From: Streptomyces caelestis
GTDB lineage: Bacteria > Actinomycetota > Actinomycetes > Streptomycetales > Streptomycetaceae
DNA length: 64,000 nucleotides
Assembly: GCF_014205255.1 (NCBI RefSeq)
Contig: NZ_JACHNE010000001.1
Coordinates: 7,068,001-7,132,000, forward strand
Reading direction: 5' to 3'
Positions 1-8,194 of this stretch are shown in pieces (position 1 is the stretch's first letter; each line of letters opens with the position of its first letter). The notes beneath the pieces are model-generated. The model was not told the DNA's origin and did no database searches. It saw nothing but the letters and a program-made list of their open reading frames with translations. The position numbers and the translations under genes are program-made.

Positions 1-182
1 GTGCGTACGGCGGAGGTGAACGCGTCGAAGTCCTTGCGTTCGCTCTGCCCGATATCGAGAACGAAGCCTTCCACGGCGCATCCGTTGTCGTGCAGCCAGG
101 ACGCCACCGCGAGAGAGGAGAGACCGCCGGACAGGCAGATCCCGACTCTGTGGTGCTTGAGCTCGGACAGCGACAGTTCCAT
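1..182 (-). CDS. argininosuccinate synthase-like ATP pyrophosphatase, N-terminal part only
   Basis: Only the first 60 or so residues lie in the window; the gene runs off the left edge. The reading starts at ATG (complement 182..180), 4-5 bases after a GGGAGAGG ribosome binding site. Residues 13-17 or so read CLSGGLSSLAVASW, the PP-loop (SGGxxS) that binds ATP in argininosuccinate synthase and related adenylating ligases, followed by a GFVLDIGQ strand that matches the ArgG ADVGQ strand. ArgG has SGGLDTS here, so the usual Asp is Ser, which fits a diverged paralogue. It lies 75 bases downstream of the minus-strand NRPS gene and is probably co-transcribed with it. By analogy it could join an amine to a carboxylate or citrulline-like ureido group on the product, but the substrate cannot be seen. 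Other N-type ATP pyrophosphatases are possible. Confidence 0.65.
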   Translation of the reverse strand, partial: MELSLSELKHHRVGICLSGGLSSLAVASWLHDNGCAVEGFVLDIGQSERKDFDAFTSAVR

Positions 183-257
183 GCCTCTCCCAAAGGTCGC
201 ACCGGTTCTGAGTCCCTCGCCCGTACCGCGGGCGTCGCGCCATGCCGTGGACGCCGG

Positions 258-3203
258 TCATGGCGAGGCCGTGTTCTGCGGGCGCGCCGTGCGGGGGGCC
301 GCCGCAGCATGGGCGGGTGCGCCGGACGGTGCTCTTCCGGCGGGGGCCCGGGGCACTGCCGGACGTGCTGTGCCGCTCGTGAGGGCCAGGCGGTCGATCT
401 TGCCGTTGGCGGTGAGGGGGAAGCGGTCCAGCGCGGTGACGGTGGCCGGCACCATGGCCGCCGGCAGCTTCTCCGCGAGGAACGCGCGCAGTTCGTCCTG
501 CGCTGCCGCCCGCCCCCCGTCGGGAGCGACCACATAGGCCCGCAGGACCGGCAGACCGGCTACCGAACGGTCGGCCACGGCCACCGCCGAGAGCACGCTC
601 GGGTGCCCGGTCAGCGCGACCTCGATCTCGCCCAGTTCGATACGGACACCCTGGATCTTCACCTGGAAGTCCTTGCGGCCCAGCATCTCCAGGTCGCCGT
701 TGGGCAGATAGCGGGCCATGTCGCCGGAGGCATAGACGCGTTCTCCCAGGTCGGGGTCGCTCCGGAAGCGTTCCGCGGTGCGCTCCTCGTCGCGCCAGTA
801 CCCGCGGGCGAGGCCCACCTCGCCCGCGACGTGGATCTCGCCGGGCACCCACACGGGGCGCGGCCGCAGCCGCTCGTCCAGTACGTGATAGCGCTGGTTG
901 GCCATGGGACGGCCGATCGGGATGCGTGTGGCGTCCGGGTCGACGGTGCCGACCGGGTGGATCACCGACAGCACACAGGTCTCGACGGGGCCCGCCGCGT
1001 TGAACACCCGGGTGCGCGGGTTCAGTGCGCGGATCCGGTCCGGCAGCGTGACCGGCAGTACGTCGCCCGCCTGGATCACGGTCCGCAGGGCCGCGATCCG
1101 CTCCCGCCCGCCGCCGAGCTCCACCTGCGTGGTCAGCATCTCCAGGAGCGCGGCCACCGCCAGGACGAAGGTGACGTCGGCCGCCCCCATCAGGTCCGCC
1201 CAGTGGCCCGGGTCGGGATACGGCGACGGATCCGGTATCACCACGGCACCGCCCGCCGCGGTGACACCGAAGGCGTCGTAGACGGAGAGGTCGAAGTGGA
1301 CTCCCGACAGGGCCAGGCACCGGTCGCCGGGGCCGATGCCCACACGCCGGTTGACGTCGTGGAGTGTGTTGAGCGCGCCCAGGTGGTCCACCATGACGCC
1401 CTTGGGGGTGCCCGTGGAGCCCGAGGTGTGGATGACGTAGGCCAGGTCGGTCTGCTGCTGGACCTGCTCCAGCGGGCCGTCGTCCACGTCGTCGAAGTCG
1501 GTGTCGACCCTCAGCCGCCGTACGGTCCCGGGCCATGGGGTGGCCACCTCGGTACGGGCCGTGGTCAGCACCAGCTCCACCATGCCGTCGTCGAGCAGAC
1601 GGTGCAGCCGCTCGGCCGGCACCGCCGGGTCGATCGGCAGATAGGCGGCGCCGGAGGCCAGGATGCCGTGCAACGCGACGATCTGCTCCCAGCCTTTGTC
1701 CATGACCACCGCTACGAGCCGCCCCGGCCGCGCCCCGAGTGCGCGCAGCCGCCGACCCACCTGGTTCATGCGACGGTTCAGCTCGTCGTAGTCGAGCGTG
1801 CGCCGTGACGTGATCACCGCAGGGGACCCGGGGCGCAGCCGGGCGTGCTCGGCCACGGGTGTGTGCAGCAGGCCGGCCGGCAGCGGTGCCCGGGTGGCGT
1901 TGGCCGTCGCCTGGAGGGCGAGCTGATCCTCGGGGACCAGTACGAGGGGCTCCGCCGTCCATTCGGGACCACCGGCCGCGAGTCGGCCGAGCAGGTCCGC
2001 GAAGGCCCCGGCCATGGCCTCGATCATGCCGGGCGGGTAGTGCCCCTCCGGCCGGTCCCACACCGTCTCCAGCGCCCCGTCCGTGCCGCGGACGACCTGA
2101 ACGGTGAGCGAGGCCCCGCCGCCCGGCGCGGCCGCCGCCACCGCCGGGCGGAAGGCCGCCGGCTGCGGTTGGTCGAGCAGCCCGGCGAAGAGCACCGGGA
2201 AGGAGCCGCCGCCGTCCCGCCCGGCCCCCTCCTCGCACAGCACCCGCAGCGGGCTGACGTGGCGGTGCCGGCCGTCGGCGGCCAGTCGCTCGGCGAGGGC
2301 ACAGGCCCGGGTGGCGAAGGTGCCGCCCACCGCCTCCACCGCCAGCAGCGAGAAGCGGGTGGGCGCGAGCCGGACGAAGAGGTGGGCGACGGTGAAGCGT
2401 TCCGCGCTGCTCCAGGTGCGCAGCACCTCGGCGAAGGCGGCGGTGACGGTCTCGGTTGCGGTGCAACCGTGCGCACAGGCCGCCGCGGTGAGCCGGTCCC
2501 AGGTGCCCGGGGGCGTCGGATGGGCGGTGCGGGAGAGCGGTAAGGGCCCGGCCGGTGCCCCGGCGCCGGCGAGGGGCAGGTCCGGTGGCGGCGGCAGGGA
2601 GGCGACCCGCTCCCGCCAGTAGCGCCGGGAAACGGCGGCGACTTCGGCCGGGACGTCCGACGTGCCGAGCGGTGCGGGCCGCGGTGGGGCGGCGTCCGGC
2701 GCGGCGTAGCAGCACGCAAGGTCCGGCAGGAGCACGTGCACGAGGCTCCAGTGCTCCGTCGCGGTCGCGTCGACGGCCAGCTGTACGCGTGCCTGCCCGC
2801 CGGGCAGCAGTGTCACCCGCACCTCGTACGGCAGGGTGCCGCCCGGTGCGCGCGCCGCCATACGGGCCCGTTCGGCCAGCACCCGCCGGTCGGCGTCCTC
2901 CGTGTCCGCCGCGCGCAGGTCGAGCACCGGGACCTCGAGATGACGCGGCGACACCGGCGCCGTCTGCGGCCGACCATCGGCCCCCTTCACCGTGCGCAGA
3001 GCCGGGTGCCGTGTCACCAGAGCGCCCCACGCACGGCGGAAGTGCCCGGTGTCGACATCGAGGAGATCCCACTCCAGGTAGTGGGGGGCGGTTGAGTCAC
3101 CGGGTCCGACGGGCCCGGCTGCCGCCGCGTCGGAGAGCCGGGCACCGGCCTCCTCGTCGGCGAAGCGACCGCGGACGGAGTCGGTCGAGGGGCGATCGGG
3201 CAT
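258..3203 (-). CDS. NRPS with degenerate cyclization-like domain and A domain, no carrier domain
   Basis: 981 aa, starting at ATG behind AAGGCGAGG. Residues 1-430 resemble a heterocyclization (Cy) domain: HYLEWD near the start, the YWRERVASLPPPPDLPL block, and the late FPVLFAGLLD block. The catalytic DxxxxD is only DATATE, so it may be inactive for cyclization. Residues 440-945 form an adenylation domain with HTSGSTGTPKG, the YASGD core and the terminal Lys motif LTANGKID. The usual GPTE core is GPVET. Pocket residues read by hand are roughly D-L-Y-L-I-A-A-V-L, which I cannot match to a known amino acid. After the A domain there is only an Ala/Pro-rich tail of about 35 residues; there is no PCP. 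It must therefore load a carrier in trans, for example the lone ACP or PCP of operon A. It is divergent from operon A and shares its promoter region. Confidence 0.85.
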   Translation of the reverse strand: MPDRPSTDSVRGRFADEEAGARLSDAAAAGPVGPGDSTAPHYLEWDLLDVDTGHFRRAWGALVTRHPALRTVKGADGRPQTAPVSPRHLEVPVLDLRAADTEDADRRVLAERARMAARAPGGTLPYEVRVTLLPGGQARVQLAVDATATEHWSLVHVLLPDLACCYAAPDAAPPRPAPLGTSDVPAEVAAVSRRYWRERVASLPPPPDLPLAGAGAPAGPLPLSRTAHPTPPGTWDRLTAAACAHGCTATETVTAAFAEVLRTWSSAERFTVAHLFVRLAPTRFSLLAVEAVGGTFATRACALAERLAADGRHRHVSPLRVLCEEGAGRDGGGSFPVLFAGLLDQPQPAAFRPAVAAAAPGGGASLTVQVVRGTDGALETVWDRPEGHYPPGMIEAMAGAFADLLGRLAAGGPEWTAEPLVLVPEDQLALQATANATRAPLPAGLLHTPVAEHARLRPGSPAVITSRRTLDYDELNRRMNQVGRRLRALGARPGRLVAVVMDKGWEQIVALHGILASGAAYLPIDPAVPAERLHRLLDDGMVELVLTTARTEVATPWPGTVRRLRVDTDFDDVDDGPLEQVQQQTDLAYVIHTSGSTGTPKGVMVDHLGALNTLHDVNRRVGIGPGDRCLALSGVHFDLSVYDAFGVTAAGGAVVIPDPSPYPDPGHWADLMGAADVTFVLAVAALLEMLTTQVELGGGRERIAALRTVIQAGDVLPVTLPDRIRALNPRTRVFNAAGPVETCVLSVIHPVGTVDPDATRIPIGRPMANQRYHVLDERLRPRPVWVPGEIHVAGEVGLARGYWRDEERTAERFRSDPDLGERVYASGDMARYLPNGDLEMLGRKDFQVKIQGVRIELGEIEVALTGHPSVLSAVAVADRSVAGLPVLRAYVVAPDGGRAAAQDELRAFLAEKLPAAMVPATVTALDRFPLTANGKIDRLALTSGTARPAVPRAPAGRAPSGAPAHAAAAPRTARPQNTASP

Positions 3204-3237
3204 GTGGGCCTCGCCTTAGGGAAGTCTACGGTCGATA

Positions 3238-3251
3238 AAACGTGATCGTTT
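3238..3251. promoter_or_regulatory. short palindrome, possible operator
   Basis: AAACGTGATCGTTT is an inverted repeat with arms AAACG/CGTTT around TGAT. It sits 35 bases upstream of the minus-strand NRPS start in an AT-richer patch. It may be an operator or part of a promoter. No regulator can be assigned. Confidence 0.25.
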
Positions 3252-3316
3252 GTGATGTTCCGGCGCCAACGGCGTGTCCACGAGTCGGGAGAACGCCGAA
3301 CACCGCAGGCCACGGC

Positions 3317-3338
3317 TGTCAGGGGAGTTCCCGACTGG
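3317..3338 (+). promoter_or_regulatory. shared cluster motif, copy 1
   Basis: TGTCAGGGGAGTTCCCGACT. The core GGGA-GT-TCCC is a near palindrome. Closely similar copies occur at 15743 and 31251 and weaker ones at 8119 and 17118, each upstream of a gene start. The core resembles the GGGAWWTCCC part of the site known for PAS-LuxR regulators such as PimM; binding by the LAL regulator of this cluster is inferred. Confidence 0.5.
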
Positions 3339-3473
3339 AACCCCGGCGGGCACGGACCACAATGGTCCCCGGACCACCGTCGCCCCACCGTTCGGACCTG
3401 CGCCCGGCCGCCCCGTGCCGACCGACCGCCACCGCACCGTGCCGCCGACTCGCCCACTACGCCGAGGAATGGG

Positions 3474-4832
3474 ATGTCACGAGATTTGTATGTGTTCCCC
3501 GCCTCCCCGGGCCAGGAGTGGATGTGGCTGATCCACCACATGTTCAGGGAGGCCTCGCCGTACCGCATCAGCGGTGTCGTGCGCCTCCGCGGGCCTCTCG
3601 ACATCGGCCTGCTCAGCAGGTCCCTCGACCTGCTCGTCGAACGGCACGAGGCTCTGCGCACCGTCTTCCGGCTGGAGCCCTCGGGCGACGTGAGCCAGGT
3701 GATCAGGCCGGCCGAGCGGGTCGAGCTGGAGACGGTCGACCTCACCGGCGGTGCAGCCGGTACGGACGAACGGGCCCACGCTCAGCTCCGTGCTTTGTGC
3801 ATGCGGCCGTTCGACCTGGCGCAGGGGCCTTTGGTGCGCGCGGCTGTCATCCGGATCGGCCCCGACGACCACATGCTCGGGCTGGTCCTCCACCACATCG
3901 TCAGCGACGGCTGGTCGATGGGCGTCGTGACCTCCGAACTGGCCGAGACATATGCGCTGTTGGTCGCGGGCGACCCTCCCGATCTGCCCGAACCCGCCCT
4001 CCAGTACGCCGACTTCGCGCTTTGGCACCGCGAATGGCTGGCTTCGGATGCGGCCGCGGACCACGTCGCGTACTGGACCAGGAAACTCGACGGCGCCGAG
4101 CCGCTGCGGCTGCCCATCGATCCGGCCGCGCCTGGTGTGCAGGCGTCACCGCTGGGCTCCCTGCGGCTCGGCCCGGCCACCGCCGCCGCCCTGGCCGAGA
4201 CCGCACGGGCGGAGGGCACCACCGTGTTCATGGTGCTGCTGAGCGCGTTCGCGGCCATCCTGGCCCGGTGGAGCGGCCAGCAGGACTTCGTCATCACCGT
4301 GCCCGTCGCCGGCCGCCCCCAGCCGGAACTGGCGGGCACCGTGGGGTTCTTCGTCAACACGCTGCCCATCCGCGTCAACACCTCCGGCGACCCGACCCTG
4401 CGGGAACTGCTCCACCGCGTGCGAGCCGGCTGCCTGGAGGCCTACGACCACCAGGACGTGCCCTACGAGACGATGGTGCGCAAAGCAGCATGGCGGCGCG
4501 ACGGGCCCGGTGCGCGGCTCGGCCCGGTGATGTTCGCGCTGCGCGCCCCGCTCGGCCCGCCCCTGCGCGCGCCCGCCGGGCTCACCATGGAGCTCCAGGA
4601 GATCACCCCGACGGCCGGGGAGATGGACGTCTTCGCCGAACTCGTGGACGTTCCCGGCCAGGGGCTGCACGGTCATCTCGCCGGAAACGGCGCCCGTGTG
4701 GGCCAGGAGACGATGGACCTGCTCGCCGACTCTCTGACCAGGGTGCTGACCGTCGCGGCCGCGGGCGGCGGCACCCGCGTGCCCGATCTGCCGGTGCCGC
4801 TCGCCGCCCCACACCCGGTCGGCGGATCGTGA
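3474..4832 (+). CDS. free-standing NRPS condensation domain
   Basis: 452 aa, the normal length of one C domain. The start is the ATG at 3474, 7 bases after GAGGA; the reading frame is open further upstream but that part looks non-coding. The protein carries the catalytic HHIVSDGWSMG motif near residue 140, the YADFALWHREW block, and the late VGFFVNTLPIRV and DVPYETMV blocks, so it should be active in amide or ester bond formation between carrier-bound partners. No A or PCP domain is attached. Its stop overlaps the KAS III start (GTGA), so the two proteins should be made together. Such lone C domains often join an amine or alcohol in trans, or release a chain. Joining a peptide to the glyceryl-ACP made by the next genes is one possibility (inference). 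Confidence 0.85.
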   Translation: MSRDLYVFPASPGQEWMWLIHHMFREASPYRISGVVRLRGPLDIGLLSRSLDLLVERHEALRTVFRLEPSGDVSQVIRPAERVELETVDLTGGAAGTDERAHAQLRALCMRPFDLAQGPLVRAAVIRIGPDDHMLGLVLHHIVSDGWSMGVVTSELAETYALLVAGDPPDLPEPALQYADFALWHREWLASDAAADHVAYWTRKLDGAEPLRLPIDPAAPGVQASPLGSLRLGPATAAALAETARAEGTTVFMVLLSAFAAILARWSGQQDFVITVPVAGRPQPELAGTVGFFVNTLPIRVNTSGDPTLRELLHRVRAGCLEAYDHQDVPYETMVRKAAWRRDGPGARLGPVMFALRAPLGPPLRAPAGLTMELQEITPTAGEMDVFAELVDVPGQGLHGHLAGNGARVGQETMDLLADSLTRVLTVAAAGGGTRVPDLPVPLAAPHPVGGS

Positions 4833-5854
4833 ACGTCCCGGTGGACTTCGGCGTCGTGGCCCTCGCCACGGCCCTCGGCGAGCGGCGGGACGTCGCCGGC
4901 GCGGCGGCGGACTACGTCGACGACCCGGAACGTGTCCTGCAGTGGGGCTATCGCAGCTTCCACGAGGCGCCGGAGGGCACCACACCGACCGATCTCGCGG
5001 TCCGCGCCGCGGAGCGCGCGCTGAAGCGGGCCGGGTGCGGTGCGGACGAGGTCGACCTGATCGTGCTCGCCGACTCCGACGTGCCCGAACATCTCTACTG
5101 GGACGGCTCCACGGCGCTCGCCAGGGCGCTCGGTGTGCGGGGCACGCCCACGCTGCTGCTCACCCAGGCCTGTGCATCGGGGGTGATGGCCTTCGAGACG
5201 GTGGCCGGCGCCATGCTGGTCCGGCCAGACGTCGGCACGGTGCTGCTGGTCGCGGTCAACCAGGTGTCCGGCGCCCACCGCAACCGGATGCGCACCAGCA
5301 CCTGCCTGGTCAGCGACGGCGCGGTGGCGGCGGTGCTGCGCCGCGGCCACGGACGGCTGCGGTGGCTGGCGACCGAACAGCACACCGAGCCCGAGTACGC
5401 CGACTTCTACCGCGCCGAGTACGGCGGCAGCCGGGTGCCGTTCCCGCCGCCCGGACGCTCCAACACCGACCTCTCGGTGCCCCAGCGGGTCCAGGAGCAC
5501 TTCGGCAGAGACCCGGTGAAGCTGCTCGGGTTCATCGACGAGCTGTACGCACGGCTCGCCTCCGTCGTTGCCCGGGCGTGCCGCAGGGCCGGAACGGATC
5601 CGCAGCGCATCGCACGTCTGGTCTACCTCAACGACAACCAGCAGACGATACGGGAGGTGGCGAAGGCTGTCGGCATCCCGGCGGAGCGCACCAACGCGGC
5701 ACTCGCCGCGGACCTCGGCCACATGGGCGGCGCGGACCAGCTCGTCTGCCTCGACGCGCACCTCACCAGGGGAGAACTGGCGGACGGCGATCTCGTCGCG
5801 CTGGCCGGGGTCTCCGCCGGCATGCACTGGTTCTGCACTTTGATCGCCGTGTGA
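4829..5854 (+). CDS. 3-oxoacyl-ACP synthase III (KAS III)-like protein
   Basis: 341 aa, the usual FabH length, starting at GTG 4829 in a GTGA overlap. The catalytic cysteine is visible in LTQACASGVMAF (about Cys115). The two other active-site positions are unusual: where FabH has His in HQAN this protein has Asn268 (LNDNQQTI), and where FabH has Asn in GNTSAA it has His298 (GHMGGAD). Together with FkbH and the small ACP downstream it forms the gene set known from tetronate pathways, where a KAS III-like enzyme joins glyceryl-ACP to an acyl chain. It may instead act as an acyltransferase that makes an ester. A role in fatty acid initiation is unlikely from the context. Confidence 0.85.
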   Translation: MNVPVDFGVVALATALGERRDVAGAAADYVDDPERVLQWGYRSFHEAPEGTTPTDLAVRAAERALKRAGCGADEVDLIVLADSDVPEHLYWDGSTALARALGVRGTPTLLLTQACASGVMAFETVAGAMLVRPDVGTVLLVAVNQVSGAHRNRMRTSTCLVSDGAVAAVLRRGHGRLRWLATEQHTEPEYADFYRAEYGGSRVPFPPPGRSNTDLSVPQRVQEHFGRDPVKLLGFIDELYARLASVVARACRRAGTDPQRIARLVYLNDNQQTIREVAKAVGIPAERTNAALAADLGHMGGADQLVCLDAHLTRGELADGDLVALAGVSAGMHWFCTLIAV

Positions 5855-5871
5855 CCGCGGAAGGGACTGCA

Positions 5872-7824
5872 ATGCGAGGCACGCGCACGCTGCACGGGAA
5901 CATCGCCGCCGCAGTCGGTGCGGGACGCCCGCCCGCACGGGAGGACCTGCGCACCCTGGACGAGGACGGGACCGCGTCCGACTTCTTCAGAGCAGGCCGT
6001 GCCCTGCGCGCGCTGCCCTACGACCCGGCCCGGCTGCGCAAGGCGCGTGTCGGGATCCTCGCCACCGGCACGGCGGGCCCCGCGGAGGACATCCTGCGGG
6101 CGGCACTCGTCGCCGGGGACATGTTCCCCGTGGTGGAGACCGGGCCGTACGGCCGCTTCGAGGCGGAGCTCGGCGTGCCGGGCTCGGCGTTCACCGAGGC
6201 GGACCGTGACGTGCTCTGCTGTCTGCTCGACGCGGGGTACTTCGTACCGGCCAACTGGGACGCCGCGGACATCGGCACCCTGATCGACACCCTGCGGGAG
6301 CGCACGAGGACCCTCTGCGGCCTGGCCTCCGCCGCGGCGTCCAGGACGACGGCGACCGTCGTGCTGCACACCGTGCCGCTCCCCACGGAGCTGCGGGACT
6401 CCATCATCGGATGGCGGCAGCGCACCGCCCTCAGCCGCCACTGGCTCCTGCTGAACGCCGCACTGCTGGAGCTCGCGGAGACCCACGAAGGCATCGAGAC
6501 CATCGACTTCGCCGGCCTGCTGGCCGAGCACGCGGCGCCCGCCGTGGACGACCGGCTCAGGCGGTTCGCCGACATTTCCTACACCGAAGAGGCACTGCTC
6601 GTGCTGGCCAAGGAGGTCCGCCGGCTGCTGCGTGCGAAGCTGGGGCTGTCCCGCAAGGTGCTCGCCCTCGACCTCGACGACACCCTGTGGGGCGGAGTGC
6701 TCGGCGAGGTGGGCGCGGAGGGCGTCGAGATCGGCGGACTCTACCCGGGCAACTGCCACAAGGAGCTGCAGAAGACCGCGCTGCGGCTGCGCTCCCAGGG
6801 CGTCGTGCTGGTGCTGACCAGTAAGAACGACGCCGCGCATGTCGACGAGGTGCTGGCCGGGCACCCCGAGGTGGTGCTGCGGCCCTCCGAGTTCTCAGTA
6901 CGGGCCGTGAACTGGTCGGCGAAGGCGGACAACCTGCGCGAGGCCGCCGGGCAGCTGGGCGTCGCACCGGGAGCCTTCGTGTTCATGGACGACTCCCCGT
7001 TCGAACGCGGTCATGTGTCCGCCGAACTGCCCGAGGTGGTGACCGTCGCCGCCGACGGCGACCCCGCCTACCTGGTGCGGCGCCTGCTCGGCGGCGGATG
7101 GTTCGACGTCATGGAACTCACCGAAACGGACCGGCATCGGCCCGAGCTCTACCGGGCCCGCGCCGTGCGGACCGACTTCGCCCGGGAATTCGCCTCGTCC
7201 GAGGAGTACCTGGCCGCGCTCGGCATCGTCGTCTCGGTCAGCCCCGCGGGCGCGACCGACGTGGGCCGCATCGCCCAGCTCGCCGCACGCACCAACCAGT
7301 TCAACCTGACCGGGATGCGGTTCGACGCCGTTCGGACGGCCGAGATGGCCAGGTCGGACACCCATCTGGTGATCGGCTGCCGGGTCTCCGACAGGTTCGG
7401 CGACGATGCGCTGGTCGGTGCCGCCTGGGTGGACCGGAGCGAGAAGATCTGGCGGGTGCGCAATCTCGTGCTGAGCTGCCGGGTGCTTGGCCGTGGGGTC
7501 GAGCTGGCGATGGTGGGCCGGCTCGCCCGCGCCGCTCGGCTCGCCGGTGCGACAGAACTGGAGGGCAGCTACGTGCGCTCGCCGTACAACGACGTGGCCG
7601 CCACCCTGTGGACCAGGGCCGGCTTCGGCCCTGGTCCACGAGAAGGAGGGTGCGCAGCTTCGCCGGCGCGCCCTGGACGGGACGGTGGACGATCTGGTTC
7701 CGCCCTGATCCCCGAGAAGGACGGTGCGCAGGTCTATCGGCGCGCCCTGGACGAGACGGTGGATGATCTGGTTCCGCACTGGATCCGGATGCAGGACACG
7801 CAAGGAGGGGCACTGCATGAGTGA
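5872..7824 (+). CDS. FkbH-like HAD-family glyceryl-S-ACP synthase
   Basis: 650 aa, starting at ATG 5872 behind GGAAGGG. FkbH-type enzymes take 1,3-bisphosphoglycerate, dephosphorylate it and load the glyceryl unit on an ACP. The HAD motif LALDLDDTLWGG is at about residues 264-275 (Asp267 and Asp269), with VLTSKND and FMDDSPFERG further on. The N-terminal 220 residues and the GNAT-like C-terminal part are typical of the full-length family. Near the C terminus, positions 7629-7776 are an imperfect 74-base tandem duplication. Residues encoded by its first copy (about 587-611) are read in a different frame and look unlike FkbH, while the second copy restores a family-like tail (EKDGAQVYRRALDETV). 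The stop overlaps the ACP start, so the ACP is its likely partner. Confidence 0.9.
   Translation: MRGTRTLHGNIAAAVGAGRPPAREDLRTLDEDGTASDFFRAGRALRALPYDPARLRKARVGILATGTAGPAEDILRAALVAGDMFPVVETGPYGRFEAELGVPGSAFTEADRDVLCCLLDAGYFVPANWDAADIGTLIDTLRERTRTLCGLASAAASRTTATVVLHTVPLPTELRDSIIGWRQRTALSRHWLLLNAALLELAETHEGIETIDFAGLLAEHAAPAVDDRLRRFADISYTEEALLVLAKEVRRLLRAKLGLSRKVLALDLDDTLWGGVLGEVGAEGVEIGGLYPGNCHKELQKTALRLRSQGVVLVLTSKNDAAHVDEVLAGHPEVVLRPSEFSVRAVNWSAKADNLREAAGQLGVAPGAFVFMDDSPFERGHVSAELPEVVTVAADGDPAYLVRRLLGGGWFDVMELTETDRHRPELYRARAVRTDFAREFASSEEYLAALGIVVSVSPAGATDVGRIAQLAARTNQFNLTGMRFDAVRTAEMARSDTHLVIGCRVSDRFGDDALVGAAWVDRSEKIWRVRNLVLSCRVLGRGVELAMVGRLARAARLAGATELEGSYVRSPYNDVAATLWTRAGFGPGPREGGCAASPARPGRDGGRSGSALIPEKDGAQVYRRALDETVDDLVPHWIRMQDTQGGALHE
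7629..7776 (+). repeat. imperfect 74-base tandem duplication inside the FkbH gene
   Basis: Copy 1 is 7629-7702 and copy 2 is 7703-7776. I count about 10 mismatches in 74 bases (about 86% identity). The period is not a multiple of three. In its own frame copy 1 would encode ALVHEKEGAQLRRRALDG, close to the ALIPEKDGAQVYRRALDE encoded by copy 2, but in the actual gene frame copy 1 is read shifted by one base. Confidence 0.85.
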
Positions 7825-8062
7825 CGCGCCTGCCGACGCTGTTGTTGGAGTGCTGAGCGAGGTACTGGGCGAGCCGCCCGAGGTGTTCGACGGCCCGTCG
7901 CGCCTCGGCGTACACGCGGGCTGGGACAGCATGGGCATGTTGCGGGTGGTGACGATGCTGGAGAGCGACCTCGGCATCCGCCTCGACCTGCGCAGGGTGC
8001 ACGACGCCAGGACCGTGCACGACCTGGTCGGCCTGGTCGAGGGATCGCAGGCACCCGGCTGA
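7817..8062 (+). CDS. acyl carrier protein, likely acceptor of the glyceryl unit
   Basis: 81 aa. It starts at ATG 7817, overlapping the FkbH stop by 8 bases, behind AAGGAGGGG. The phosphopantetheine site is GWDSMGM (Ser38), followed by a typical helix III region. The size and the position directly after FkbH fit the glyceryl-ACPs of tetronate and methoxymalonyl pathways. It could also serve the PCP-less A domain on the other strand. Confidence 0.88.
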   Translation: MSDAPADAVVGVLSEVLGEPPEVFDGPSRLGVHAGWDSMGMLRVVTMLESDLGIRLDLRRVHDARTVHDLVGLVEGSQAPG

Positions 8063-8118
8063 GCGGCATCGGGCCTCCGCCGTGCCGTGCCGCACGGCGT
8101 GCTCCGTCCGCCCGGAAC

Positions 8119-8133
8119 TGTCAGGAGTTCCCC
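8119..8133 (+). promoter_or_regulatory. shared cluster motif, shortened copy
   Basis: TGTCAGGAGTTCCCC lies in the 132-base gap between the ACP and the alpha/beta hydrolase. It matches copy 1 but lacks two G residues. It is also part of a perfect inverted repeat, GGAACT (8114-8119) and AGTTCC (8126-8131). It may mark an internal promoter of operon A. Confidence 0.35.
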
Positions 8134-8194
8134 TACCGCGAGACCTCCGCCGGCGGTGTCAGGGAAAGCACGGTCTGGCAGCGCCCGGTGGGCC

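Larger units (their letters stand above)
3204..3473. promoter_or_regulatory. divergent promoter region between the minus-strand NRPS and operon A
   Basis: 270 bases without a convincing gene lie between two outward-facing start codons, so both promoters should be here. The stretch contains the palindrome at 3238-3251 and the shared cluster motif at 3317-3338. I could not pick -10/-35 boxes with confidence. A ribosome binding site (GAGGA) lies at about 3462-3466 for the plus-strand gene. Confidence 0.6.

Noticed and set aside
90..1808. Long open frame on the plus strand opposite the minus-strand NRPS
   Set aside because: Its protein has no recognisable domain and is Arg/Gly/His-rich; the opposite frame encodes clear Cy-like and A domains. 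High-GC shadow.
3474..8062. Reading operon A as a finished tetronate pathway
   Set aside because: FkbH, ACP and KAS III are present, but the acyltransferase of the acetylation-elimination steps is not seen and the KAS III active site differs, so a tetronate is only one option.
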